Source: Azospirillum tabaci
Lineage (GTDB): Bacteria; Pseudomonadota; Alphaproteobacteria; Azospirillales; Azospirillaceae
Length of the DNA stretch: 64,000 bases
NCBI RefSeq assembly: GCF_014596085.1
Contig: NZ_JACCJY010000028.1
Location: forward strand, 1 to 64,000
Direction: 5' to 3'
Shown here piece by piece: positions 27,372 through 39,055 of this stretch. The stretch's first letter is position 1. Each line of letters begins with the position of its first letter. A program made the translations under genes and the position numbers. The notes under the pieces were generated by a model. That model did not search any database. It saw only the letters and a program-made list of their open reading frames with translations, and was not told the DNA's origin.

Positions 27372-29739
27372 CGGCGGCACCATCGCCCAGAAGGAGGGCG
27401 CCATCCACCCGATCCGGGGCGGTGTCCATCGCGGCATCGAGCATGAAAGCGCCCGCAAGCATGTGATGGGCGCCGCGGCCTACACCGATGACATCCCGGA
27501 ACTGCCCGGCACGCTGCACGTCGCGGTGCGGCTGTCCGAGCGGGCGCACGCGCGCATCCTGGGGATGGACCTGTCGCGGGCGAAACAGGCGCCGGGCGTT
27601 CACGCGGTCCTCACCTATGCCGACATTCCGGGGGACGGCGACATCGGCACCATCCAGCGCGGCGACCCCATCCTGGCCGACGAACTGGTCGAGTATGCCG
27701 GGCAGGCGGTGGTTGCCGTGGCGGCGGAAACGCTGTTGCAGGCCCGCGCGGCGGCCCGGCTGGTGGAGATCTACTATGAGGACCTGCCGGCGGTGCTGAC
27801 CGCCGAGGCGGCGCTGGACAAGGGCAGCTTCGTCTCCCCGCCGCTGACCTTCCGGCGCGGCGACGCGGCGGCGGAGGTCGCCGGGGCGCCGCACCGCCTG
27901 ACCGGAACTCTGGAGGTCGGCGGGCAGGACCATTTCTATCTGGAAGGCCACATCGCCTACGCCATCCCCAAGGAGGACGGCGACCTGCTGGTCCATTCCT
28001 CGACCCAGCACCCGGCCGAGGTCCAGCACGCCGTCGCCCAGGTGCTCGGGCGTCCGATGCACGGCATCGCCGTGGAGTGCCGGCGCATGGGCGGCGGATT
28101 CGGCGGCAAGGAAAGCCAGCCGGCGCAGATCGCCGCCATCGCCGCCCTGCTGGCGAACGCGACGAAGCGGCCCGCAAAGTTCCGTCTGGACCGCGACGAC
28201 GACATGCTGATGACCGGCAAGCGCCACGACTTCTTCGTGCGCTACGACGTCGGGTTCGACGCGGAGGGGCGCATCCAGGGTTTGGAGATGGACCTCGCCG
28301 GGCGCTGCGGCATGTCGCTGGACCTGTCCAACGGCGTGGTGGACCGCGCCATGTTCCACGCCGACAACGCCTACTTCCTGCCGGCGGCGCGGGTGACCGG
28401 GCATCGCTGCAGGACGAACACGGTGTCCAACACCGCCTTCCGCGGTTTCGGCGGCCCGCAGGGCGTCATCGCCATCGAGCATGTGGTGGACGAGATCGCC
28501 CGCTCCCTCGGCAAGGACCCGCTCGACGTGCGCCGGGCCAACCTCTACGGCGGGCCGGGCCGCGACACCACCCATTACGGGATGCCGGTCGAGGAGCCGG
28601 AGATCCTGGCCGAGTTGATGGACCGGATCGAGCGGGACGGCGACTACCGCCGCCGCCGCGCGGAGGTCGACGCCTTCAACGCCCGCAGCCCGGTGCTGAA
28701 GAAGGGTCTGGCGGTGACCCCGGTGAAGTTCGGCATCTCCTTCACCGTCAAGCACCTGAACCAGGCGGCGGCGCTGGTCCATGTCTACACCGACGGCTCC
28801 ATCCAGGTGAATCACGGCGGAACGGAGATGGGGCAGGGCATCCACACCAAGATGGCCCAGATCGCCGCCCAGGAATTCCAGATCGACGTGGAGCGGGTGC
28901 GGGTCACCGCCAGCGCCACCGACAAGGTGCCGAACGCCCCGCCCACCGCCGCGTCGGCCGGCACCGACCTGAATGGCATGGCGGTGCGCATCGCCGTGGG
29001 GACCATCCGCGACCGGCTGGTGGCGTTCCTCGCCCAGCACTGCCACACCACGCCGGACAAGGTGGAGTTCCGCGACAACGCCGTCTTCGCCGGCAACCAC
29101 GCCATGACCTTCGCGGAGGTGGCGAAGCTGGCCTATCTGAACCGGGTGTCGCTGTCCTCCACCGGCCATTACGCCACGCCGAAGATTTGGTGGGACCGCG
29201 AGAAATGCGAGGGGCGGCCCTTCTTCTACTTCTCCTGCGGCGTCGCGGTGACCGAGGCGCTGATCGACACGCTGACCGGCGAATACAGCTTCCCCCGCGC
29301 CGACGTGCTGCACGACTGCTCGGGCAGCATCAACCCGGCCATCGACCTCGGGCAGGTGGAGGGCGCCTTCGTCCAGGGGCTGGGCTGGGTCACGTCGGAG
29401 GAGCTGTGGTGGGACGGCGAGGGACGCTTGCGCACTCACGCGCCCAGCACCTACAAGATCCCGACCTCGCGCTCGCTGCCGGAGGATTTCCGGGTGGCGC
29501 TCTACACCGACCGCCCCAACCGGGAGGACACGGTGTTCCGCTCCAAGGCGATCGGTGAGCCGCCGCTGATGCTCGGCATCTCGGCGTGGCTGGCGCTGAA
29601 GGACGCCGTCGCGGCGGTGGGCGGCCACCGGCTGCCCGTGCGCCTCGACGCGCCCGCGACGCCGGAGCGCGTGCTGCTGTCGGTCGAGGATGTGAAGGCC
29701 CGGGATATCAAGGCAAGGATGGGTTCCGCTGGTGGCTGA
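27364..29739 (+). CDS. xdhB: Xanthine dehydrogenase molybdopterin-binding subunit
   Basis: A 791-residue molybdenum subunit. Cofactor-binding and active-site blocks are visible: GGQDHFYLEGHIAY, RRMGGGFGGKESQ, FRGFGGPQGV, GGTEMGQGIHTKM, and the catalytic Glu in AIGEPPLMLG near residue 730. The N-terminus RGGVHRGIEHESARKHVMG is typical. The start overlaps xdhA by 8 bases and the end overlaps the likely GTG start of ureD by 8 bases, so translation of xdhA, xdhB and ureD is probably coupled. Confidence 0.96.
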   Translation: MADGGTIAQKEGAIHPIRGGVHRGIEHESARKHVMGAAAYTDDIPELPGTLHVAVRLSERAHARILGMDLSRAKQAPGVHAVLTYADIPGDGDIGTIQRGDPILADELVEYAGQAVVAVAAETLLQARAAARLVEIYYEDLPAVLTAEAALDKGSFVSPPLTFRRGDAAAEVAGAPHRLTGTLEVGGQDHFYLEGHIAYAIPKEDGDLLVHSSTQHPAEVQHAVAQVLGRPMHGIAVECRRMGGGFGGKESQPAQIAAIAALLANATKRPAKFRLDRDDDMLMTGKRHDFFVRYDVGFDAEGRIQGLEMDLAGRCGMSLDLSNGVVDRAMFHADNAYFLPAARVTGHRCRTNTVSNTAFRGFGGPQGVIAIEHVVDEIARSLGKDPLDVRRANLYGGPGRDTTHYGMPVEEPEILAELMDRIERDGDYRRRRAEVDAFNARSPVLKKGLAVTPVKFGISFTVKHLNQAAALVHVYTDGSIQVNHGGTEMGQGIHTKMAQIAAQEFQIDVERVRVTASATDKVPNAPPTAASAGTDLNGMAVRIAVGTIRDRLVAFLAQHCHTTPDKVEFRDNAVFAGNHAMTFAEVAKLAYLNRVSLSSTGHYATPKIWWDREKCEGRPFFYFSCGVAVTEALIDTLTGEYSFPRADVLHDCSGSINPAIDLGQVEGAFVQGLGWVTSEELWWDGEGRLRTHAPSTYKIPTSRSLPEDFRVALYTDRPNREDTVFRSKAIGEPPLMLGISAWLALKDAVAAVGGHRLPVRLDAPATPERVLLSVEDVKARDIKARMGSAGG

Positions 29740-30574
29740 CGCGTTGATGAAGAAGGTCGCCGTCCACGGTGCGGCGACGGTGCGATTCGAGCATCGCCAT
29801 GGGGCCACGCGCCTCGCCACGCTCTACCACCACGACCCGCTGCGGGTGCTGCTGCCCGACCCGCGGGCGGGAGACCTGCCCATCGCGGTGCTGGTCACCA
29901 CCTCCGGCGGGCTGGTCGGCGGCGACCGGTTGGACGTCGCCCTGTCGGCGGGGCCGGGGGCGGCGGCGCTGGTGACGACGCAGGCGGCGGAGAAGGTCTA
30001 CCGCTCCGCCGGGCCGGACTGCCGCATCGACACCCGCGTGACCGTGGAGGCCGGCGGCTGGCTGGAATGGATGCCGCAGGAGGCCATCGTCTTCGAGGGC
30101 TCCCGCCTGCGCCGCCTGACCCGGCTGGAACTGGAAGCGGACGCCCGACTGATCGCCGGGGAGATGCTGGTCTTCGGGCGCGCCGCCTTCGGCGAGACGG
30201 TCACCCGCGGCCTCGTCCGCGACGCTTGGGAGGTGGTGCGCGACGGACGGTTGGCCTGGGCCGACGCCCTGCACATGGACGGCGACCTCGCCGAGACGCT
30301 GGCCCACCCGGCTGGCTTCGGCGGAGCCGGGGCCTGCGCCACGCTGCTCTACGCCGCCACCGACGCTGGAAGCCGGCTGGAGGCGCTGCGCGAGGCGGCG
30401 GAGGGGCTGGAGGGCGTGCGGGTCGGCGCCACGGCTTTCGACGGGCTGCTGGTCGTCCGCATCCTGGGCGGCGAGGCGCGGTCGGTGCGTGGCGCCTACG
30501 CGGCGCTGTGGTCGCATTTGCGCTCGGCGGCGGCGGGGCTGCCGGTCAGATTGCCGCGGCTTTGGGAGGTCTGA
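29732..30574 (+). CDS. ureD: Urease accessory protein UreD
   Basis: A 280-residue chaperone that, with UreF and UreG, loads nickel into urease. Recognisable segments are TSGGLVGGDRLD, LVTTQAAEKVYRS and WLPQEAIVFE-like EWMPQEAIVFEGS. The GTG at 29732 overlaps the xdhB end; an ATG at 29747 is an alternative and would give 275 residues. It is the first gene of the urease set and is followed by a hairpin and an unrelated glycosyltransferase before ureA. Confidence 0.93.
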   Translation: MADALMKKVAVHGAATVRFEHRHGATRLATLYHHDPLRVLLPDPRAGDLPIAVLVTTSGGLVGGDRLDVALSAGPGAAALVTTQAAEKVYRSAGPDCRIDTRVTVEAGGWLEWMPQEAIVFEGSRLRRLTRLELEADARLIAGEMLVFGRAAFGETVTRGLVRDAWEVVRDGRLAWADALHMDGDLAETLAHPAGFGGAGACATLLYAATDAGSRLEALREAAEGLEGVRVGATAFDGLLVVRILGGEARSVRGAYAALWSHLRSAAAGLPVRLPRLWEV

Positions 30575-30575
30575 C

Positions 30576-30593
30576 CCCCCTTGTCAAAGGGGG
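30576..30593 (+). terminator. Short hairpin after ureD
   Basis: CCCCCTT pairs with AAGGGGG around GTCA right after the ureD stop. There is no T-run, so it is more likely a processing or attenuating stem than a full terminator. Confidence 0.35.
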
Positions 30594-30616
30594 ATTGCCG
30601 GCGTAGCTCCCGTCCC

Positions 30617-31882
30617 ATGCGATTCACCATCGTCACCTACGGTTCCCAGGGCGACATCCGTCCTTACGTCGCTCTTGGAAAGGGCCTGCGGGCCGCCGGG
30701 CATTCCGTCGCCTTTCCCGCCGACCGCGAGTTCCGCGGCCTGATCGAACGGCATGGTCTGGACTACAGCCCGCTGTCCGGCGACCTGCGCGCCGTGACCG
30801 GCAGCCGGGAGGCGGACGGGCTGTTCCGCGACGGCATCAACCCCGTCAAGATGATGCGGGCGCTTCTCCGTCTCGGCCAGGACCACGCGCAGGACTGGAT
30901 GCGGGAATATTGGGAGGCGGCGTGGGGAAGCGACGCGATCATCGCCTCCGGCCTCGCCTTCTACGCGGGCGTGGCGGTGGCGGAGAAGCTGGGCGTTCCG
31001 GTCGTCGGGACGGCGTTGCAGCCGATGGCGCCGACGCGGGCCTTCCCGCCGCCGATGATGCCGCCCCGGCGTCTTCCGGGCGTGGTGAACTACGCCCTGC
31101 ATCTGGCGATGATGCAGCTCGTCTGGCAGACCTTCCGGGCGCCGACCAACCGGGCGCGGCGCGCGGTGTTGGGTCTGAAGCCCTCCTTCATCGGGCCGGG
31201 ACCGTTGCTGATGACGGCGAAATGGCCGATGCCCTACGCCTTCTCGACCCATGCGCTGCCGCGGCCAGACGACTGGCCGGACTTCATCCGGGCGACCGGC
31301 TTCTGGTTCCTGGACGAGGCCGACGCCTACACGCCGCCGCCCGACCTCCTGTCCTTTCTGGAGGGCGGCCCGCCGCCGGTCTATGTCGGATTCGGCAGCA
31401 TGGCCGGGTTCGATCCCGCCGAGACGACGCGGCTGGTCGTCGAGGCTCTGAACGGGCGGCGCGCCGTGCTCTCCGCCGGGTGGGGCGGGATCGACCGGTC
31501 GGCCTTGCCGGAGACGGTCCATGGCCTGGAGTCGGCGCCGCACGATTGGTTGTTTCCGCGCGTGTCCGCCGTCGTCCATCACGGCGGCGCCGGCACCACG
31601 GCGGCGGGACTGCGCGCGGGCGTTCCGGCGGTGGTGATCCCCTTCATGGGCGACCAGCCCTTCTGGGGCGCCCGGCTTCACGATCTCGGCGTCGCGCCGC
31701 CGCCGATTCCCCGCCGGACGTTGACCGCCGACGGGCTCGCCCGCGCCATCGAGGCGACCGGCGATCCGGGCATGCGCAGCCGGGCCGCGGCGCTCGGTGC
31801 CCGCATCCGGGCCGAGGATGGTGTCGGAAACGCGGTGCGATTCATCGAAGAGGGATTGGCGCACCGCAGCAACGTGGCATAA
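30617..31882 (+). CDS. UGT-like glycosyltransferase (sterol/MGT type, GT1)
   Basis: A 421-residue GT-B enzyme. The N-terminal segment [23 protein letters not shown] is the acceptor-domain signature of sterol/lipid glucosyltransferases. The C-terminal donor motif reads [19 protein letters not shown] near residues 320-340. Sugar and acceptor are unknown. The start at 30617 has no strong ribosome site; a TTG at 30581 is the only longer alternative. It lies between ureD and ureA on the same strand with gaps of about 40 bases, so it seems to be carried in the urease transcript though no urease role is known. Confidence 0.88.
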   Translation: MRFTIVTYGSQGDIRPYVALGKGLRAAGHSVAFPADREFRGLIERHGLDYSPLSGDLRAVTGSREADGLFRDGINPVKMMRALLRLGQDHAQDWMREYWEAAWGSDAIIASGLAFYAGVAVAEKLGVPVVGTALQPMAPTRAFPPPMMPPRRLPGVVNYALHLAMMQLVWQTFRAPTNRARRAVLGLKPSFIGPGPLLMTAKWPMPYAFSTHALPRPDDWPDFIRATGFWFLDEADAYTPPPDLLSFLEGGPPPVYVGFGSMAGFDPAETTRLVVEALNGRRAVLSAGWGGIDRSALPETVHGLESAPHDWLFPRVSAVVHHGGAGTTAAGLRAGVPAVVIPFMGDQPFWGARLHDLGVAPPPIPRRTLTADGLARAIEATGDPGMRSRAAALGARIRAEDGVGNAVRFIEEGLAHRSNVA

Positions 31883-31919
31883 TCCCGCCAACCCAATGGG
31901 AAGGCGGAGAGACAGCCCC

Positions 31920-32222
<303 letters not shown>

Positions 32223-32233
32223 GGGGAGCCCCG

Positions 32234-32539
32234 ATGAAACCCGGTGAAATCATCCCCGCCGCGGGCGAGATCGAACTCAACGCCGGCCGCGACACGGTGG
32301 AGCTGGACGTCGCCAACGCCGGCGACCGCCCGATCCAGGTCGGCTCGCACTACCACTTCGCCGAGACGAACGGGGCGCTGACCTTCGACCGCGAACAGGC
32401 GCGCGGCTTCCGGCTGGACATCCCCGCCGGGACGGCGGTGCGCTTCGAGCCGGGCCAGACGCGGCGCGTGCGGCTGGTCGCCTACGCCGGCAACCGCGTG
32501 GTCATCGGCTTCAACGGCAAGGTCAACGGCAGCCTGTAA
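32234..32539 (+). CDS. ureB: Urease beta subunit
   Basis: A 101-residue structural subunit with the family segments [30 protein letters not shown] and [27 protein letters not shown] lies just before the ATG. It is 11 bases after ureA and 26 before ureC. Confidence 0.97.
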   Translation: MKPGEIIPAAGEIELNAGRDTVELDVANAGDRPIQVGSHYHFAETNGALTFDREQARGFRLDIPAGTAVRFEPGQTRRVRLVAYAGNRVVIGFNGKVNGSL

Positions 32540-32565
32540 AGGGCGCCAGCGGAGGGCATCAGACA

Positions 32566-34275
<1,710 letters not shown>

Positions 34276-34293
34276 GGCGAGAATGGAACATTT

Positions 34294-34434
34294 CCCTCTC
34301 CCGACCCGGGAGAGGGTGCCCGCGAAGCGGGCGGGTGAGGGTCGTTCGAGGATCAGGGCGCCGATCCTTGTCGGCACCCTCACCCTCCCACCGCTTCGCG
34401 GTGGGTCCCTCCCTCTCCCGGGGCGGGAGAGGGA
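34294..34434. repeat. GC-rich palindromic repeat, copy 2 (141 bp)
   Basis: It follows the same order of arms as the repeat at 6821-6960, differing mainly in the middle and in the loop of the third hairpin (CCGCTTCGCGG here, ATGCTATGCAT there). It fills the gap between ureC and murI. A frame through it on the plus strand has no stop and runs into murI from an ATG at 34283 that has GAGG upstream. Confidence 0.9.
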
Positions 34435-34459
34435 ATTCGAGGCAGAGGGTGAAGCGTTC

Positions 34460-35317
34460 GTGATTGGTGTTTTCGATTCCGGGCATGGCGGTCTGACGGT
34501 GCTGCGCGCGCTGGTGGCCGCCGCTCCCGGGCGTCCCTTCGTCTATCTCGGCGACCATGCCGCCGCTCCCTATGGTCCGCGCAGCGAGGAGGACATCTAC
34601 CGCCTGACGGTCCAGGGGGTGGAGCGGCTGTTCGCCCAGGGCTGCGGGCTGGTCGTCCTGGCCTGCAACACGGCGGCGGCGGTGGCGCTGCGGCGGATGC
34701 AGCAGACGTGGCTGCCCGTGGTCCACCCGGGACGCAACGTGCTGGGTGTCCTGGTGCCGATGGTCGAGGCGATCACCCGCGTGCCCTGGATGCAGGATGG
34801 CCCCGCCGCCGACTGGCGTCCGGAGCCGCGGACGGTCGGCGTCTTCGCCACCCCCGCCACCGTCGCGTCGGGCTCCTTCCCGCGCGAGATCGGCAAGCGG
34901 GCGCCCGACGTGCGGGTGGTGCAGCAGGCCTGCCCGGACCTCGTCCCGCTGATCGAGCGGGGGGCGGGGGATGCGGAGCTGGCTCCGGCGGTGCGCGGCT
35001 ATGTGCGGGCGCTGCTGGAGCAGCTCGGCGGCCAACCGCTGGACGCGGCGGTGCTCGGCTGCACCCATTACCCGCTGGTGGCGCATCTGTTCGCGGAGGC
35101 GCTGCCGCCGGGCGTGGAGGTGCTGTGCCAGCCCAGTCTGGTCGCCCGGTCGCTGGACAACTACCTGGAGCGCCACCCCGAATACGCCCCAGCCCCGTCC
35201 GCTGGCGAGGCGGCAGGCGCCCTTCGTTTCTTCACCACGGGAGCGGCGGAACCGGTCGGCGCCCTCGCGGGACGTTTCTTCGGCCGGCCCACACCCTTCG
35301 AACGGCTTTCTCCATGA
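34460..35317 (+). CDS. murI: Glutamate racemase
   Basis: A 285-residue cofactor-independent racemase making D-glutamate for peptidoglycan. The N-terminal [16 protein letters not shown], the first catalytic Cys in [11 protein letters not shown] near residue 75 and the second in [12 protein letters not shown] near residue 195 are intact. The GTG at 34460 is chosen because the family starts at this point and GAGGG lies about 10 bases before it. An ATG at 34283 would add 59 repeat-encoded residues. It overlaps ureE by 4 bases (ATGA), so it is translated within the urease operon, an unusual place for a cell-wall gene. Confidence 0.92.
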   Translation: MIGVFDSGHGGLTVLRALVAAAPGRPFVYLGDHAAAPYGPRSEEDIYRLTVQGVERLFAQGCGLVVLACNTAAAVALRRMQQTWLPVVHPGRNVLGVLVPMVEAITRVPWMQDGPAADWRPEPRTVGVFATPATVASGSFPREIGKRAPDVRVVQQACPDLVPLIERGAGDAELAPAVRGYVRALLEQLGGQPLDAAVLGCTHYPLVAHLFAEALPPGVEVLCQPSLVARSLDNYLERHPEYAPAPSAGEAAGALRFFTTGAAEPVGALAGRFFGRPTPFERLSP

Positions 35318-35895
35318 CCGACACGCTCCGCCGCGCCACCCGAGTCCACGCCCGCGGCCATTGGCCGGCCGAGCGCGAGGCCGGCACGGTGACCCTCGCC
35401 TTCGACGACCGCCATCGGCGGCGCATGGTGATGACGGACGATGCGGGGTCCGACTTCCTGCTGGACCTGCCGCGCGCGGTCGCGCTCGACCATGGCGACG
35501 GGCTGGAACTGGGCGACGGCGCTTACCTGCGCGTGGTCGCCGCCGACGAGGAGCTGATGGAGGTGCGCTGCGGCGGCGGGACGGAGGGCTTTGCCCGCAT
35601 CGCTTGGCACCTCGGCAACCGCCACCTGCCGGTGCAGATCGTCGGCGAGACCATCCGCCTGCGCCGCGACCATGTGATCGAGGACATGCTGAAGGGGCTG
35701 GGGGCCAACGTCGCCGCCATCCACGCGCCCTTCGCGCCGGAGGGCGGGGCGTACTCGGGGCAGGGGCATGGCCACTCGCACGGGCACGGCCATGAGCATG
35801 GGCATGACCACGACCACGACCACGATCATGGTCATTCGCATTCCCATGGGCACTCCCATTCCCATGGGCATTCCCATGGGCATTCGCATGACTGA
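35314..35895 (+). CDS. ureE: Urease accessory protein UreE, His-rich tail
   Basis: A 193-residue nickel metallochaperone. The N-terminal peptide-binding domain and the central metal-binding domain ([30 protein letters not shown]) occupy residues 1-145. The tail from about 150 is nearly all His alternating with Gly, Ser or Asp, with about 20 His, a strong nickel-binding tail. It overlaps murI by 4 bases and ureF by 8. Confidence 0.95.
   Translation: MTDTLRRATRVHARGHWPAEREAGTVTLAFDDRHRRRMVMTDDAGSDFLLDLPRAVALDHGDGLELGDGAYLRVVAADEELMEVRCGGGTEGFARIAWHLGNRHLPVQIVGETIRLRRDHVIEDMLKGLGANVAAIHAPFAPEGGAYSGQGHGHSHGHGHEHGHDHDHDHDHGHSHSHGHSHSHGHSHGHSHD
35766..35892 (+). repeat. Tandem imperfect repeats encoding the UreE His tail
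   Basis: Units such as CATGGGCATTCCCATGGGCA recur through the 3' end of ureE. They are coding, not a CRISPR or regulatory array, and the +1 frame through them is also open, which leaves several in-frame ATGs before ureF. Confidence 0.8.
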
Positions 35896-36690
35896 GGGCG
35901 CTTGCCCCCTCCCTAACCCTCCCCCGCTTCGCGAGGGAGGGGATCTGGCCCTCCCCTGCGCAGCGGGGGAGGGAGGGACCCGCGCAGCGGGGGGGTGGGG
36001 GCCCGTCTCGGCCACCCACCTCACCAAGCTCCTCGCCTGGCTGTCGCCGTCCTTCCCGGTCGGCGGCTTCTCCTACAGCCATGGCATCGAGGCGGCGGTG
36101 GAGCAGGGCCTCGTCCGCGACCGCGACACGCTGGCGCGCTGGATGGACGGCATCCTGCGCCACGGCGCGGGGCGCACCGACGGCATGCTCTTCGTGGCCG
36201 CCCACCGCGCCGTTCTGGCCGGCGACGAGGAGAGCTTCGCCTGGGCGGTCGAACGCGCCGACGCCATGCGCGCCTCCTCCGAAACCGCGCTGGAGAGCCG
36301 CGCGCAGGGGCAGGCCTTCCTCATCGCCGTGCGCGCCGCCTGGCCGCTGGAGGGGATGGAGCGCTGGGACCGGGTGATCGCCGACAGCGGCCGCCCGGTC
36401 GCCTACGCCGTCGCCGTGGCGCTGGCCGCCGCGCTGATCGGCGTGCCGGAGGGGCCGGCGCTGTCGGCCTACCTGCACGCCTTCGCCGCCAACCTCGTCT
36501 CCGCCGGGGTGCGGCTGGTGCCGCTGGGGCAGACGGACGGGCAGAAGGCCCTGGCGGCGCTCGATTCCGTGGTGCACTCTGCGGCGGAGGCCGCGCTGGC
36601 CGCCCCGCTCGACGACCTGGGCAGCCGCGCCATGGCCGTCGATTGGACCTCCATGATCCACGAAACCCAATACACGAGGTTGTTCCGCTC

Positions 36691-36694
<4 letters not shown>
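35888..36694 (+). CDS. ureF: Urease accessory protein UreF with repeat-encoded N-terminus
   Basis: UreF regulates the GTPase UreG during nickel insertion. The family part starts at [25 protein letters not shown] and continues to the end with [20 protein letters not shown]. From the first usable ATG (35888, overlapping ureE) the protein has 268 residues, about 40 more than usual. The extra part, rich in Pro and Gly, is encoded by a palindromic repeat at 35904-36004. No ATG, GTG or TTG lies in frame between the repeat and the conserved domain, so either this extended form is made or a non-standard codon starts it. It overlaps ureG by 4 bases. Confidence 0.9.
35904..36004. repeat. Palindromic repeat inside the ureF reading frame
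   Basis: CCCCCTCCCTAACCCTCCCC, CGCTTCGCGAGGGAGGGGAT, then CCTCCCCTGCGCAGCGGGGGAGG and ACCCGCGCAGCGGGGGGG form two or three hairpins. It is related to the CCCTC/GAGGG elements at 8893 and, more loosely, at 6821 and 34294. It lacks stop codons in the ureF frame. Confidence 0.8.
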
Positions 36695-37329
<635 letters not shown>

Positions 37330-37429
37330 CCGCTTCGCGGAAGAAGCATTCACGGAACCTCCGTCTTGGCCGTGCTGTTTTCCACGCGTGAGAAGCACAC
37401 GCACGGAAACCAAGCCGGAGGCACCGACG

Positions 37430-38317
37430 ATGAAACGCCTGCTCCTCAGCGCCGCCATGATCGCGGGGGCGCTCGGGCCTTGGCCGGCTCTCGCCGAGAC
37501 CTGCCCGGAGGGGGTGAACCGGCTGGGCCAGCGCATCGGCGCGCTGGAGGCCGCCGGCAACCAGACTCCCGCCTCCATCAGCCCGCAGGAGATCGGCCAG
37601 CTCCGCGCCCTGCGCCAGACCGCCGAGCGCGCTGGGCAGCGGGGCGGCGAGCCGGCCTGCCAGACCATCCTGAGCGAGGCCGACGCGTTGCTGCGCTCGG
37701 TCGAGCACCCGCGCGTGGTCGCCGCCGACGACTTGGCCAAGGCCAAGCTGCACAACGCCAGCGGCGAGGAGATGGGCTCCATTTCCGAACTGGTGGTCGA
37801 TCCGAACACCGGGCGCGTCGCCTACGCCGTGGTCGAGGCCGGCGGTTTCCTCGGTCTGGGCGAGCGCAACTTCCCGGTTCCATGGGCATTGGTCCAGCCG
37901 GCGCAAGGAGGGGCGGCGCAGTCCGGTGACGGCTATGTCCTCAACGTCACCAAGGACCGGCTGACCGCGGCGCCGCAGTTCACCCGCTCCAACCGTCCGG
38001 ACATGTCGGACCGGCAATGGGCGGTGGCGCTGCACACCTATTACGGGGTCCAGCCCTATTGGATGCGCGACGGTGCGGCCCTCGCCGCGGTTGGTATGCC
38101 GGAGGGCGGTGCCGCGGGTTCGCCGCAGCTCCAATCGGAGGTGCAGCGGCTGTCGCAGGAAGTCGACCGGCTGAACCGCGAGCTGTCGCAAGCCCGCACG
38201 CTGGCCGATACCGCCCGCAAGCCAGACGGGGCGGCGCAACCGGGCTCGTCCGGTTCGACCGGCGCCACGCCGGCGCCGGGCCAGGGCGGATCCACGCCGC
38301 CCACCCCGCAGCAGTGA
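37430..38317 (+). CDS. Exported PRC-barrel protein
   Basis: A 295-residue protein with a clear signal peptide (MKRLLLSAAMIAGAL...ALAE, cleavage near residue 22). An early Cys and a helical region follow, then a PRC-barrel (KLHNASGEEMGSISELVV through FPVPWALVQP, about residues 105-160), a coiled-coil-like helix (QLQSEVQRLSQEVDRLNREL, near 240) and a Gly/Pro/Ser-rich tail. The barrel resembles that in the exported protein at 22570. Function unknown. It is followed 28 bases later by a DUF2892-like gene and probably shares its terminator. Confidence 0.8.
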   Translation: MKRLLLSAAMIAGALGPWPALAETCPEGVNRLGQRIGALEAAGNQTPASISPQEIGQLRALRQTAERAGQRGGEPACQTILSEADALLRSVEHPRVVAADDLAKAKLHNASGEEMGSISELVVDPNTGRVAYAVVEAGGFLGLGERNFPVPWALVQPAQGGAAQSGDGYVLNVTKDRLTAAPQFTRSNRPDMSDRQWAVALHTYYGVQPYWMRDGAALAAVGMPEGGAAGSPQLQSEVQRLSQEVDRLNRELSQARTLADTARKPDGAAQPGSSGSTGATPAPGQGGSTPPTPQQ

Positions 38318-38345
38318 CCATAGAAAAAGATCGAGGAGAGCAGCG

Positions 38346-38768
38346 ATGGCGATGACGAGCCAACAGGGCATGGGCAGCCGCGACGCGGCCCTGCCGGACG
38401 ATCTCGAACGCATGATCAACGTCGGGCACACCGAACGCTTGGTCTCGCTGGTTGGCGGCGGGCTTCTCGCCGTGCTCGGGCTGCGCCGTCCGACCGTCGC
38501 CGGGGCGGCGTTGGCGCTGGCCGGTGGTGCCCTGGTCGCCCGCGGGTTGACCGGTTACTGCCCGGCCAAGGCGTTGATGGAGGACTGGGGCGGCCAAGAC
38601 AGGGCGAGGGGCACCCCCGCCGAGGATGTGGATCAGGGCATCCATCGTTATTCCCGCCATCCCGGAGACATCTACGACGATGCCGACGAGAAGGAGAAGG
38701 TGGACGAGGCGTCGATGGAGTCCTTCCCGGCCAGCGATCCGCCGTCCTTCACGCCCGGAGCCGTTTGA
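38346..38768 (+). CDS. DUF2892-like small membrane protein
   Basis: A 140-residue protein. Residues 25-75 hold the DUF2892-like region with two hydrophobic helices (LVSLVGGGLLAVLGL and AGAALALAGGALVARGL) followed by GYCPAKALM. The acidic C-terminal half ends in VDEASMESFPASDPPSFTPG, a tail seen in many small proteobacterial proteins. GGAGAG lies upstream of the ATG. It probably forms an operon with the PRC-barrel gene before it. Confidence 0.75.
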   Translation: MAMTSQQGMGSRDAALPDDLERMINVGHTERLVSLVGGGLLAVLGLRRPTVAGAALALAGGALVARGLTGYCPAKALMEDWGGQDRARGTPAEDVDQGIHRYSRHPGDIYDDADEKEKVDEASMESFPASDPPSFTPGAV

Positions 38769-38786
38769 TCGTCTCCAGCCCTGTGA

Positions 38787-38814
38787 AAAGGCCCCTCCGG
38801 ATGGTGGGGCCTTT
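38787..38814 (+). terminator. Rho-independent terminator
   Basis: AAAGGCCCC pairs with GGGGCCTTT around TCCGGATGGT, followed by GTCTTTGTTG. It closes the PRC-barrel/DUF2892 pair. Confidence 0.8.
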
Positions 38815-39055
38815 GTCTTTGTTGCGGTCCTTTCCATGAATACGCAAGAAAGGGGTATGGAGCGCTGCCACGGACTTCGCGTCTTCGCTGTGTGAAGGCT
38901 GTGTTACGGATAAACAAAGCGATAATGTCGGTTATATTGCGACTTTAACAAGTTGCCTATGACCTTCGATTGCATTATGGTGCGTTGCACAATTCGAGTG
39001 ATCCGATCTGGCGCACTCTGAATCCGGCCACCTTGCAATCCGGGAAAGCCAGCCC

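Noticed and set aside
26770-29820. 1016-codon open frame on the minus strand
   Set aside because: It lies opposite xdhA/xdhB and has no recognisable domains; shadow of third-position GC bias.
34283-34459. Repeat-encoded 59-residue N-terminus of murI as the default start
   Set aside because: The family N-terminus begins at the GTG at 34460, which has its own GAGGG; kept only as a finding.
35766-35892. Regular short repeats that could suggest a CRISPR or minisatellite
   Set aside because: They encode the alternating His tail of UreE; no spacer pattern.
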